Source: Vigna angularis
Taxonomy: Eukaryota; Streptophyta; Magnoliopsida; Fabales; Fabaceae
NCBI RefSeq assembly: GCF_016808095.1
Contig: NC_068972.1
Span: 5,965,001 to 6,029,000 of the forward strand
DNA length: 64,000 bases
Direction of reading: 5' to 3'
Made by a program: the position numbers and the translations under genes. The notes under the pieces are model-generated. The model was not told where the DNA came from, ran no database searches, and saw only the letters and a list, made by a program, of their open reading frames with translations. Within the stretch, counting starts at the first letter, position 1. Every line of letters begins with the position of its first letter. Positions 1-13,464 of the stretch are shown here, piece after piece.

Positions 1-83
1 GTTCACATGTGGTCTTTGTCAATTTTATATTATAAATAATTTTTACAGTCCCCACTTCTTTATTTTCTTCCTTTTGATGGCAG

Positions 84-3000
84 CAGCAAGCACAGCAATC
101 ATCCAATGCTTCTAAGAAAAGTGAAAAAAAAGTTGTAAAGCGTGGTGCGGAGGATGAGAATCCTGAAGATTATGTTGATCCTGAGACTCCAGTGGGTGAG
201 AAGAAGCGAATGGCTCGGCAAATGGCAAAGCAGTATAGTCCAACTGCAGTGGAGAAATCGTGGGTGTTAATTCCATCTTTATGCTCGTTGTTCTTTAAAT
301 TTACGAAACGCCTAACTTTTATGTTGTTATAATTTAGGTGGTATGAGTGGTGGGAGAAATCAAGGTACTATGTGGCAGATGCTAACAGCTCCAAACCACC
401 TTTTGTTATTGTGAGTATCTTGTTGAATTTATATCTGTTAGTTTCAGGTACTATATGAAGTTGTTTATTGCTGCAATTTTTCTTACTTAGCAATTAGAAT
501 TCAAACACCATTTTGTATGTTTACATGGTGCCTGTAACTGATTGGAGATTTTACATATGGAGTGTGAAGTAACCTTTTGCTTATTGCCATAGATTATAAC
601 TGTAGAAGTGATGATCCTTCTCAATTTGAGATCCTTATAATAAAAATTTGAAATATTGGTCCATGCTTTACAGTGTTTTATCTTAGACTAAGAAGTTTCT
701 CAAAATTCAACAGTATTTACATTGCTGTTTGATGATATCAAATAGAACCGGAAATAGGCTAGCAAATTTGTTGTTATTGGTTTAATGCCAGTCTGTTTTG
801 GACTCGAAATAAAGGATAGTGTCATGACCTTGTTTTATTGAAAATATTTATTCTGTGTGTTAGTGTTATTCTTTTGTGGTTACACTGCTGAAAGTTGCTG
901 CACTGCACAGCCCATAAATTTGATGACATTTAGAAGTTGCATTTTTTGCTCCCTTTTTATGCCTGTTGAGAACGTGATATTGTGCTGTGTTTTAGGTTCT
1001 GCCCCCTCCGAATGTGACTGGTGCTCTCCATATAGGTCATGCTCTAACAGCCGCAATAGAGGTATCTTATATACCCCATTTTAAGCTTAGCTGTTCTAAA
1101 CTGTTAATCTAATTGTGATTTATTGCTTTAAGGACACAATGATTCGGTGGAAGAGAATGTCTGGATACAATGTCTTGTGGGTACCTGGGATGGATCATGC
1201 TGGGATTGCTACGCAGGTTGTGTCTAAATTGAGAAAATTTCACGGTCCATTGTCCATAACTGTTTTATAGTTTATCATTTGTTGTGATTATTACAAATAG
1301 AGGGTATGAGAATGTATTTTTAATGTTTGAGAATAATAAATCAGTCTTATTTTTCCACAACATATATCTTCATTCTGTTTTTAGCATATCTTTTGTGTGA
1401 GATGAAATTAAATTGTTAGTTATCATTATTATGACACAGGTAGTTGTGGAGAAAAAGGTAATGCGGGAAAGAAATCTAACCAGGCATGATCTGGGCCGTG
1501 AGAAATTTGTCGCTGAGGTATGTTAATGGAATAATCATTGAAGTAAAGGTTCTTGATAAGTTGCTAATTTTTATTTTTTTATTCTGACTGTTGTTTCCTA
1601 CATTTGTAATACTGACAAAATAGGTTTGGGAGTGGAAACACAAGTATGGGGGCACAATATTACAACAATTGCGCCGATTAGGAGCCTCTTTGGATTGGTC
1701 TCGTGAGGTAAATGTATAACTTGTTTAGTGTTTAGTCCGACGTAGAATCACCCTTATAGAATCCATGAGCAGATAATTTTTTCTGATACCATTTCCTACC
1801 ATGGCTGTTGTATTTATCTGTGACTCACTTTCTGTTTCCAGTGCTTCACAATGGATGAAAGAAGAAGTAAGGCTGTGACAGAGGCTTTTGTAAGGCTTTA
1901 CGAGCAAGGTCTTGTCTATAGGTAGGTTGAACATTTGCAATATGTTTTGCTTGTCTAATGCTTTTTTTTAACCACCAAATTGTATGTTTTTCAACAATGC
2001 TGGTTTGAGTTTTTTAGTCTGTTCTCGAAAACGAATTGATAGAGATCATTGATTATGTGAAGAAGACAAGCTTTAGTTAGTGCATTATTGGAATTTGGAA
2101 TATAGGATGCCTTGTAATTATTAAGTTAGAGTTACAGAAGGCAAGCTTAGTAGGAACTTGTATGACTGTGCATTGTATCTAGTTTACTGCGTGATGTTAT
2201 TCAATCATACACGAAAATGATCTGAATGTGTTTACATAAACTACCTGCCACATGTGTGGATCTTACTGAAAACCTGAACCAAGTGGTCAAAAAGACACTT
2301 TGGTAACATGATGTGGTTGAATCCTCTCCACAGACCAAATATATCTTGTGATTTTGCATAGTTATTGACTAGTGAAGTTTCTATTCAATCATGATTCTAA
2401 TTATGGTAGTGCATTACTGGACGTTTGGGACAAAAGATGTGCAATATTCTTTGATGCTAGTTGGAATCTAAATATAAAGATACATCAAATAAAATGAAAT
2501 CTACATGGTGAATCAAGTTAAATTAAAATGTGTCAATGAGATTCTGTATACTAGGCTCTGGGTGCTCCTCAAGTTCTCTACTTATGACATGATGTATATA
2601 TGCAGATTATCTGAACCTAAGTGACTCTTTTGTGGAGTGGAGATAATATTGTTTTTGTCATTGTCACAGGGACCTTCGTTTAGTGAATTGGGATTGTGTG
2701 TTACGAACTGCAATATCTGATATCGAGGTGTGCCAATGCTTGGTCTTGGCTGTTTCATCTGATTTATCAATATTGCATGTGTAACGTAGTTGCTTGATGC
2801 ATGCAGGTAGATTATATTGATATAAAAGAAAGGAGTCTACTAAAGGTTCCAGAATATGATAAACCAGTAGAATTTGGAGTCTTAACAAAGTTTGCATACC
2901 CTGTGGAAGGGAATCTAGGTGAAATTGTTGTTGCCACAACTAGAATTGAAACAATGCTTGGTGACACTGCTATTGCTGTACATCCTAATGATGACAGATA

Positions 3001-6000
3001 TAATCATTTTCATGGAAAATTTGCTATTCATCCATTTAATGGAAGAAAACTTCCTATAATTTGTGATGCTATTCTTGTTGATCCAAAGTTCGGGACTGGT
3101 GCTGTTAAGGTATTCTCTATACGAATGACTTGTGTTTGAGTTTTTTAAGTGATGTTTACATTATGTTAATTTCTTTGTTGATTGCAGATTACACCTGCCC
3201 ATGATCCAAATGATTTTGAAGTGGGTAAACGTCACAACCTTGAATTCATTAATGTTTTCACAGATGATGGGAAAATAAATTCCAATGGTGGCTCTGAATT
3301 TGTGGGCATGCCACGGTTTAAAGCTCGAGAGGCAATAACAGAAGCATTACAGAAGAAGGTAAGGTTATACTATTATTTGATTCATGAGAAATAGCAAAAG
3401 TCAGGCAAAAGTATTTTGTTGGAAAGTACACATGTACATTTGTGAAACCTGACTAATGGTTGCTTCTGATGGAAGGGAAGATTATAATTAGTATCATTAT
3501 TTTGAATTATGTTGCATTCGTTTTCTTCTTTTGTATAGGGTCTTTATAGAGGATCTGAAAATAATGAGATGCGCCTTGGGGTTTGTTCAAGAAGCAATGA
3601 TGTTGTGGAACCCATGATAAAGCCCCAGTGGTACGTCAGTTGCAATGATTTGGCAAACCAAGCTCTTAATGCTGCTGTTGATGAGGAAAACAATAGGCTA
3701 GATATTATTCCAAAACAATATTTGGCTGATTGGAAGAGGTACTTGTATCTCTGTTTTACTTTTACAATTATTGTAATGAGCAATTGTACAATTTTAGACT
3801 ATTTGCAGAAATTTAGCCAAGACACTGTAGCATCGCTTATCATTTTCTTGTAATGATTAGTGAAAAATATTCTGATGGGTTTAGCTCTGCTTGGTAGAGC
3901 TCTAGCTGAAGATTGAAATTGAGGCAGTTGAGGTGTTGAGAAATATAATAACTTAATTCATTGTCACTGTTTTCCCGTTTGAATATGTAGAGAATATCTG
4001 TCATTATTCTACGGAAGACTGTTTATGAGTATCTTCGGTGATTTGTAAAGGGTGGTTTCTATATTTACTGTTTGTTTCCTCATGTAATAAGGCTTATTAC
4101 TTTAGTTTTAGTATGAATTAAGAATCAAAGAATTGTATTTTGTAACACATCATTACAACACCATTTATCAACATTGTTTGATGTATCTCTTTTTCAACTT
4201 TTCTACCTGAAACCTATAATTTCAACTCCTTCCAATTTTCACACTAAAATGTGTTGGGAAAAAACTGGAGGTAAATTGTAGAAGGATTTGTTATATTGCA
4301 AACTGAATCAGTGGTTTGTGGTTGAACTTGCTATTTATCTATTTTTCTTCTCACGTGCCTTTGTTGTTGTAATTCTATGATGAGTTTTACAGATGGCTAG
4401 AAAACATTCGTGATTGGTGCATTTCACGACAGCTTTGGTGGGGTCACCGAGTACCTGCGTGGTATGTCACTTTGGAGGATGATGTGCTGCTGGAATTTGG
4501 TGCTTATAACGATCATTGGGTTGTGGCAAGAAATGAAGAGGAGGCCCAAAAGGTGGCTAGCCAGAAGTATAGTGGAAAGAAGTTTCATTTAAGCCAGGAT
4601 CCTGATGTTCTTGATACATGGTTTTCTTCTGGTCTGTTCCCGTTATCTGTGCTGGGATGGCCTGATGACACAGAGGACCTGAAGACATTCTATCCAACTT
4701 CTGTTCTGGAAACTGGCCATGATATCATCTTTTTCTGGGTTGCTCGTATGGTGATGTTTGGATTGAAGTTGGGTGGTGATGTGCCTTTTTCAAAGGTGAG
4801 GTCACTATCTCATACAGATAATTTTGGGAAAGCATCATACCTTTTTGTGTACTAAATTATGCTTGTTACTCTGGTGTTGTCATTGAATTTTGGTTATGCA
4901 TGCCTATGATTTTTCTTTTTCTTGATTTTTGAAAAAGAAATTCGTGAACAAAGTTAAGTCATCATCGAGGAAAGCTATCCAAACACTCGTGTATACCTTA
5001 TAAATTTTGATCAATGATCTTCTCATTGATGTACTCTGGTTGTCACGTTTCCTGTGGATTTTGGTCATGCATGCCTAAGATTTTTCTTTTTCTTGATTTT
5101 TTTAAAAAGAATTTCGTGAAGACAGTTAAATCATCATATTGAGGAAAACTAGCCATCCTTACATCCTTAGAACTTTTGATCAATGATCTTCTTCTCATTG
5201 ATATACTTCTAATCCTGTGCAGATTTATTTGCATCCCATGATTCGTGATGCACATGGGCGCAAGATGTCCAAGTCCTTGGGGAATGTTATTGATCCCATT
5301 GAAGTGATAAATGGGATATCTTTGGAAGGTCTACACAAGAGGTTAGAGGCTGGTAACTTGGACCCCAAAGAACTAGCCACTGCTATAGAGGGTCAGAAGA
5401 AGGACTTTCCAAATGGTATTGATGAATGTGGTGCTGATGCTCTCCGTTTTGCACTGGTCTCATACACAGCCCAGGTGTCATTTACTTGTCAATGTTTTTA
5501 CATGGCTATTTCTTTACCAATGTAGTCAACTTTTTGTGATCTAATTGTGATGTTTATGTCCATTTCAGTCTGACAAAATTAACCTAGATATTCAAAGGGT
5601 GGTTGGGTATCGCCAATGGTGTAATAAACTGTGGAATGCAGTAAGATTTGCTATGAGCAAGCTTGGCGATGATTATATTCCACCTGCAGAATTAGATCCA
5701 GATGTTCTCCCATTTAGCTGCCGGTGGATACTCTCAGTGTTAAATAAAACCATAACAAAAACAGTGAAATCTCTAGAATCATTTGAATTCTCACAAGCTA
5801 CCACTGCTGTGTATTCTTGGTGGCAGTATCAATTGTGTGATGTATTTATCGAAGTGATTAAGCCTTACTTTTCTGGTAATGATACTAAGTTTGCTTCTGA
5901 AAGACGCTTTGCACAAGATACTTTGTGGTTTTGTCTGGACAATGGCCTTCGATTGCTTCATCCCTTCATGCCTTTTGTCACGGAGGAACTATGGCAACGT

Positions 6001-7620
6001 CTTCCTTCACCCAAGGAATGTAAGAGAGCAGAATCTATCATGATAAGTGATTATCCATCAGCTGTAGAGGTTAGTTTTTCTTATTAGTATAATATTCAGG
6101 CTCTTTTTTAAAATTGAAAGTTTCAACTACGATCAAGTACTTCGTATTTTTTTATGATGTGTTGTATTGTATTTATCTTTCTTTGGTTATTCAATAATAA
6201 GATTTCTGTTTTTGTTTTTTATACCAGGGCTGGAATAATGAAACTGTGGAGAATGAGATGGACATTATTGAGTCTACTATTAAGTCTCTGAGATCACTGG
6301 CTAAAGAAAAACGTGACAGGTATGTGGAAGCAACATCTGCTTTTGCAAATCTTCAGGTTTTCTGCTCTGTTTTCTTTAATATATGTGGAATCTCTCTTTT
6401 GGGGTGACAAATGAGAAAATTTTAAAATAAGATTTTTATATAAATGAGCATAAGAAATTCCCCTAGTATTTTGTTTATTTCTTTCTGTCAATTTTTAAAG
6501 GGTGTTTACTTGCATTTTTATTTTCTGTTTTAATTTTTAATAACAGAAATATCACCTTGTTTTCTATCTATCCCTGTCGTCAAATATTTGTACAGGAGAC
6601 AGATAAATAAAAAGAAAGTGTTTCCTGACAAATCCTTGAAAACAGGAAACAAATTGAAAAACAATGTGACATTTTTGCAATTAAAAAGAGTAGAAATAGA
6701 AGATGGAAACAAAATAAAAGTGCAAGTAAACGCTTCCTTAACTTCTCAACTAAAGGTTGTTTGTTATTCAAACTATAAAACATGCTTTACTGATTCTAAA
6801 ATGATGCAAATGTTCCCAGGCGACCGGCTTTTGTTCTCTGCCGAACACAGGTGGTTACTGCGATTATTAATAGCCACCAACTGGAGATTGTAACATTAGC
6901 TAATCTATCCTCGTTGACAGTAAGTGTCACATTTTGCTTTTGTGTTTTCTTCTGATGGATGCCCCCTGTATTTTGCTTCTCTATTGTCATTAGTCATATT
7001 GATTAACATTAGCTCATCTAGCCCATTTTCACCTTGATTGCATTTTTTTTTTCCACTTTTAATGATTGATTATATGATTCACAGGTAATCTCTGAAACTG
7101 ATGCTGTTCCATCTGGATATGGTGATGCTGTTGTAAATGAGAGCATTTCTGTTTATTTAGAATTACAAGGAACTAATTCTGCAGAGGCAGAACAAGGGAA
7201 GATCAAGAAGATAGAAGAGCTGAGGAAGTATGCTTTATATTCTGTTATTCTTTAAAATGCATTTCAACACTTGAGTTATCAATGAAAAGGGGTAGAAGGT
7301 GACCAGAGTATATGATGAAGGAAATTATTAGAAGGGATTTCATAATGAATAATATTTCCTTAACACTTGAACAATATACACATGAATTTATTTTGTTAAA
7401 AACTTAGCTCCTTTTTTTTCTTCTCCTTTTTCTTAATGGCTTTCAATTAAAAGACTGGTGTTTCTTTCTATGCAGGCAAATAGAAAGACTAGAGAAGATT
7501 ATGAATGCTCCAGGTTATGAAGAGAAGGTTTTACCAAATGTTCGAGCAAAGAACCAGGAAAAGCTAGATTCCCTAAAGGAGCGTTTATTGCTTGAGGAAA
7601 CGGCTGGTCTGAATCTCTAG
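84..7620 (+). CDS. VALRS: Valyl-tRNA synthetase (class I), 5'-truncated by window edge
   Basis: Charges tRNA-Val with valine in cytosol and/or organelles. I placed 18 exons from translation plus GT-AG sites: 84-259, 338-410, 996-1061, 1133-1216, 1440-1517, 1624-1707, 1842-1921, 2670-2727, 2807-3109, 3188-3358, 3539-3738, 4393-4795, 5223-5474, 5569-6069, 6228-6319, 6820-6919, 7085-7227 and 7476-7620 (TAG). The class I ATP-binding signature HIGH is at 1029-1040 and KMSKS at 5262-5276. The editing (CP1) domain lies in exons 8-11, with [13 protein letters not shown] and ITPAHDPND. Exons 14-16 hold the helical anticodon-binding domain, and exons 17-18 the C-terminal coiled coil typical of ValRS ([18 protein letters not shown]). 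The frame stays open across all junctions, so the gene looks functional. The N-terminus, including any targeting peptide, is outside the window, so dual targeting (known for the Arabidopsis gene) cannot be judged. Positions 1-83 are the preceding intron. Confidence 0.95.
4866..5212 (+). repeat. Direct tandem duplication inside ValRS intron 12
   Basis: Two diverged copies of about 171 bp lie in tandem in the intron between exons 12 and 13. The shared blocks are TGCATGCCTA, TTTTTCTTTTTCTTGATTTT, a TCGTGAA/AGTTAA block and TTTTGATCAATGATCTTCT. The second copy ends at the 3' splice region, so the duplication brought a second pyrimidine-rich stretch near the acceptor. Confidence 0.75.
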
Positions 7621-8982
<1,362 letters not shown>

Positions 8983-9261
8983 TTAATGTGAATGAAAAAT
9001 CAGTAAAATAACTATAAGTCTTGACTTAGAAATGCCAAAATAGAAAAAATAAAAAATCTTATAAGAATTCTTGATATTTTACAGTACTGTTGTATATACA
9101 CAACTTAAATTTCAAATTTGTGTGAACCTATCCATACAAAGGTGATTTTGGAGTTGGGACACCTAAATGAGCAGTCTCGTACTAGTAAAAAAATTATAAG
9201 TACGGATACTCTTGTACTATTCCCAAAATAGCAATTAAAAATCCAATAATGAGTCAAAAGA

Positions 9262-9867
9262 TTAGAGTGAATAACTCCACAACGAAACTTCAATGTCTTC
9301 AAATTCCATTTCCGTACTTCCATATTCATCACTCTCGAAGCAATGGGTTGGCGACATCAGCACCATGTTCCTCAGATCCTCCATCTCTTTTTCTTCAACA
9401 TTCTCCGTCGCTGTCGCCACGGTCTCCACCACCGCATCATCATCCTTTCCCGATTCGTTACCGGGCCGAAACGCCTCTGCAGCCTCTGCCGCCGCCTTCT
9501 GAATGTCCCGGGGATCAGCCGTCGCCGGCACCGGTAACCGATTCGCGGAGTCGGCGAAGTTGAGACAGGCCGACCTTCCCCTAAGCGCCAGCGCAGCCAC
9601 GTCGTGTGCACGCGCTGCCATCTCCGCCGTAGGAAAGGTCCCCAGCCAAATCCTAGTCTTCTTGTTGGGCTCGCGCACCTCGCACACCCACTTACCGGAG
9701 TCCCTCCGCCTGACGCCGCGGAACACCGGGTGGCGCGTCTCCCGGAACTTCTTCCTCCCAGCGCGTTTCTTGGGGTGGCTCGCCGCCAGAAACACCTCCT
9801 CGTCCGACAGCGCCGGACGGGAACCTCCTGAGTCCGGCGAGGTCGCTTGTGGGTCGGTGGAAAACAT
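9262..9867 (-). CDS. DREB1: DREB1/CBF-type AP2/ERF transcription factor
   Basis: A single-exon protein of 201 residues, the usual CBF/DREB1 size. Such factors bind DRE/CRT (A/GCCGAC) elements and activate cold and drought genes in the nucleus. The CBF signature [16 protein letters not shown] is at residues 32-47 and doubles as a basic nuclear localisation signal. The AP2 domain follows at about 48-105, with the DREB-type Val and Glu in KWVCEVREP. An alanine-rich stretch ([13 protein letters not shown]), an acidic C-terminal half and a terminal LWSY motif (196-199) complete the usual layout. Oddity: the second CBF signature, normally DSAWR after the AP2 domain, reads DSANR (106-110), so its Trp is Asn. 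The ATG is chosen because it opens the only long frame and gives the typical short N-terminus. The coding region is clearly GC-richer than its surroundings, as in other intronless CBFs. Family assignment is firm; cold induction is inferred. Confidence 0.93.
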   Translation of the reverse strand: MFSTDPQATSPDSGGSRPALSDEEVFLAASHPKKRAGRKKFRETRHPVFRGVRRRDSGKWVCEVREPNKKTRIWLGTFPTAEMAARAHDVAALALRGRSACLNFADSANRLPVPATADPRDIQKAAAEAAEAFRPGNESGKDDDAVVETVATATENVEEKEMEDLRNMVLMSPTHCFESDEYGSTEMEFEDIEVSLWSYSL

Positions 9868-10024
9868 GATACCTGACGGAAAGTTTGGTTTTCTGAAGTT
9901 GTTTGAGTGAATGGAAGAACGTGTGCAAAAGCGGTAGTTATATCAGTTACTACTAGTAACCAACGTTGTTGTGTTTTTGTTTTTGTGGTTGTGTTTTGTT
10001 TGGTTTTAGGAGGGAAAGTGAGTT

Positions 10025-10041
10025 ATATATATATATATATA
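10025..10041 (-). promoter_or_regulatory. Probable TATA region of the DREB1 gene
   Basis: A (TA)n tract lies about 160 bp upstream of the DREB1 ATG on the minus strand, a sensible distance for a TATA box with a 5'UTR of about 130 nt. A dinucleotide run alone would be weak evidence; position supports it. Confidence 0.5.
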
Positions 10042-10198
10042 TAGTTGGAGAAGGTGAGGTTGTGTTTGAAGGAAAGTGTCCACACTGTTTGTCCAGCTAA
10101 GTTGGGGTTAGGTTTAGCCAATTCTGATTTTGGGGCGTGGCAGTTTTTTTCATCCCACGGTATGGGTGAGACTAACCCTTTCTAGATCTTTGTGTTTG

Positions 10199-10206
10199 AC
10201 ACGTGT
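10199..10206 (-). promoter_or_regulatory. ACACGTGT G-box/ABRE-like palindrome
   Basis: The palindrome ACACGTGT lies about 330 bp upstream of the DREB1 start. ACGT-core boxes are bound by bZIP (ABF) and bHLH/PIF factors, and PIF control of CBF genes through G-boxes is known in Arabidopsis. Its function here is inferred from position only. Confidence 0.4.
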
Positions 10207-10209
10207 GAT

Positions 10210-13200
10210 TTTCTTTTGATTTCCTAAACATGAAATTGGATAAGGGTGGTTTGGCTGAAAGGGAAAGGGGAAGGTGGAGCGAAGGAGAGTGAGGGAGTGT
10301 GTGTATTGAATCTATGTTTGTCTCGGTCAAAGGATTGGGCTTAGATTCCTTCTGGATTCAGGGGTTTGTACCTTCCTTTGATTTTGGGCCTTTTCTATGA
10401 CGTAAAAGAGGGAAGTGTTGCTATGTAGCAGCAGGAGACAACTCATGCCAATTGACCCTTTGATTGAAAATCTTACCCATTATTTTATTTATTGCATCAG
10501 ATTCTGTTCGCTAGCTGGGTTTCCGTAGCGAGGTGATGTTTGAATCATGGACAACTCATGCTATAAACTTCACTACCACATGTTTAAAATATTAATGAAA
10601 GCCTACCTTAGTACTACGTGCATGTAACTGCCCAACTTCCCTTTTCTTGTTTCTTTTACGCTTTACCTTGTATTTTAAAATACCACTTCTTCAAATCTAT
10701 CTATGTTTTAAATGTATGAAGCTAATTTAATATTTAATTTTTGGGTTCTGAATTTGCTTTAAATTTTTAGGTTGGCCCAAATACAGGCCCAAACAATGGG
10801 AAAGTGAAGAAGAACTAGTTAGATTGAGGTATAAGTTGAAGGAAAAGAAAAAGAAATGAATAAAAGATTTAGTGGTACAAGAAAAAGAAGGTAGTGGATA
10901 ATGTGATAGAGACTCGTAAAACAAGAGAAGTGAATGACCTTCCAACGTCTCTTTGACTAATGACCTGTTTGGTTTCCGGATGACAACCCACGCGTTCAAA
11001 ACACGGTTGACAGTTGATAACTGTTCTTTCATTTTCCACTACAGTTTCGTATTTCTAACTGTTACTTTTCAAAATACATTATTTATTGTTTTTCTTTATT
11101 TTTAAACAATATTGATAATTCTTTTTCTTAATTACTAAATAAAACAATTGAGATGTGAACTTTCAAATTAATAATGAGAGATATAATAAAATCTATATAT
11201 TAATAAATTATATTTTTTAAGATAAATAAAGAGACTGACTATTTAATTTATATCTTATAATCTTAAACTATGGATAAAATATAGAGTTGTACTCAGTAAC
11301 TATTTTTCTTGGTTTGAATGACTTGTTTAAAGAATCTACATGTATTTTTTTTTTTAAATTAAACAAATAATATGTTACGAGTAATAAATAATATTACAAA
11401 AAGTAATTCAACACGTGAAAAATATCGATGAGCTGATATTTATAAAGAATTATTTGAGTTTAGAAAATTGAATATACTAGTATCTAACGGTGACATCAAA
11501 TAGATATTTAATAACTTATTGTATGAGCCAACCTTGATTTAGAAGCAGTATCAGTAAAGAATTAGTGTAATAGTTACTTGTATATTTTCTTAATTAGTAG
11601 GTTTTGGATTCTAAAGTGAGGATATTAAAAAATAAAAATAAAATAAAATAAAGAGTGAGTGATGAGAGTGACAGAAGGGTGGCATTAATTTCCGTTTCCG
11701 CGGAAACGCGTAGATTACGTGGATTTATCTTTACTTTCCAAGTCTGAAGCAAGCCCATCCCAATGGGCTCCATAATATTTTTTTACTTTGATATTTTTCT
11801 TGGTGGGCCATAAAAAAATTAATTATTTTTTTTCAACTATTTTAATGAAGTTGGGTCCATGCAGCTTCTAGTCGTGTCTCTTCGATTCCATTAATAGAAG
11901 ATTACCATTTGACTTTGCAAAGTACGAGATAATGTCTGGTTGTTTGTTCCTAATTGTTAGCTTTACTTTTAATGAACATCACTGTTTTTCCACAAAGCTG
12001 ACGCTTTAAATCGTTTTTGTGTTGATAGATTGATAGATGCGGTGAAAAGAAATAAAGTGGATGGACACAACAGAAAAAAATAATTGTTTAATATAGTAGT
12101 TATACTAAACAAATAATTGTTTCTTATTTTGATTTTGTATTATTTAGGTTTGAGATTATCAATTGAGATTATCTCGACTTATATTACAAATATAAACTCA
12201 TACTTATTTATATTATTTTGGATTATACTTATATGACTAAGATTTCCTTGATTAACATCATATCATCAGTTTTGGAAAATGAAAAAAACTTTGCGATCAA
12301 TTAAGATTGATAATTAAGATGTATTAGCAAAATATATTAGGAAAATTAACTAACGTGATCATATATGTGATTGAAACTCAAGTAGAATAAAAATCCTAAA
12401 ATTGTTTACAATATAATTAATTACGTGTTTATTATTATAACATTTACTAGTATATAACATAAATTTCTGTCTTGAGTGTTTTTTTTTTCATATAAGCTTC
12501 TACCAGGATAATATTAAAGCTTGGAAGTATATTGGATCGGAGAGTATAGAGAAAAACTTCTTATGAAACCTTTACAATATAATTTCGGTCCCATAAGAAC
12601 ATATCTATCAATTTTAACTAAGATAATTTAAAAAAGTTATATAATATATTTGAGAAAATAAATTCAACAAAGGTTATATCAGCACTTAAGATGTTGCATA
12701 GTTTCAAAGAATTTATAAGAAGAAAAATGGTTGATAATATACAATAGTTTGGATGAACGTAAGCATCTTTGATATTTCTTACTTAAAACTATACACGTGT
12801 ACTACCGGTTTTAAATATGTTCTCAATTTCTTGTTTAACTAAAATTTCGACATGATAATATGGTTCATTGATCAATGAGATCCGAGTTAAAAGCATTGAT
12901 CAATAAGCATGTATTAATTATATAATATAGTGAGTTGTGCTTACAAATTTATGAGAAGAAATGTGTGGGGAAGTGAGTGAGTGAGATTGAAAGGGAAGGA
13001 GTTGTAAATCTGTTGTTCTGCTATACTTATTTATGAAAAAAGCTTGATATGGTTCTTGAGCTGAGAAAGAGAAAGGTTATGGAGTGATGATTAAGATATA
13101 GCAGTGAGTGTGATTAATACGTAGGTACGTATGAAATTGTTTGGGTAGTAAAACACAAATGACTGAGAGAGCATGATAGAGACTGGTGGAAAGCACAAAG

Positions 13201-13464
13201 AAAGTTGAAAGAGTGCAGAATATGGCCCAGGCAGACCATTAAATTGCGGCTTTTTTCCTTAACACGAAGATTCAAGACCAACACCGAATCCTGATCGTTT
13301 AAATTATCCCCAAAACCCCAAAAAAGTAAAATATGTTAGTTGGCCTTTTTTTGACTAACACCACTCATTTTCTGCAAACCCTACCATAACTCCAACTACC
13401 TTCCTTTCTCAATCTTTTCTTTTCACCAAAATACATACTGTCCAATTATAAATTTACACATACA
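10210..13464. other. DREB1 upstream and AT-rich intergenic sequence
   Basis: No gene was recognised. A perfect 14-bp palindrome GTTTCCGCGGAAAC lies at 11694-11707, next to ACGCGT and TACGTGG. The rest is AT-rich with scattered pyrimidine runs. A 101-codon minus-strand frame at 10727-11032 has low-complexity F/S/L composition and is not believed. Confidence 0.4.

Noticed and set aside
6294..6990. Several 60-100 codon frames in the ValRS gene
   Set aside because: They lie in the intron between exons 15 and 16 or are shadows of exon 16.
10727..11032. 101-codon minus-strand frame upstream of DREB1
   Set aside because: Low-complexity Phe/Ser/Leu composition from pyrimidine-rich DNA and no family resemblance.
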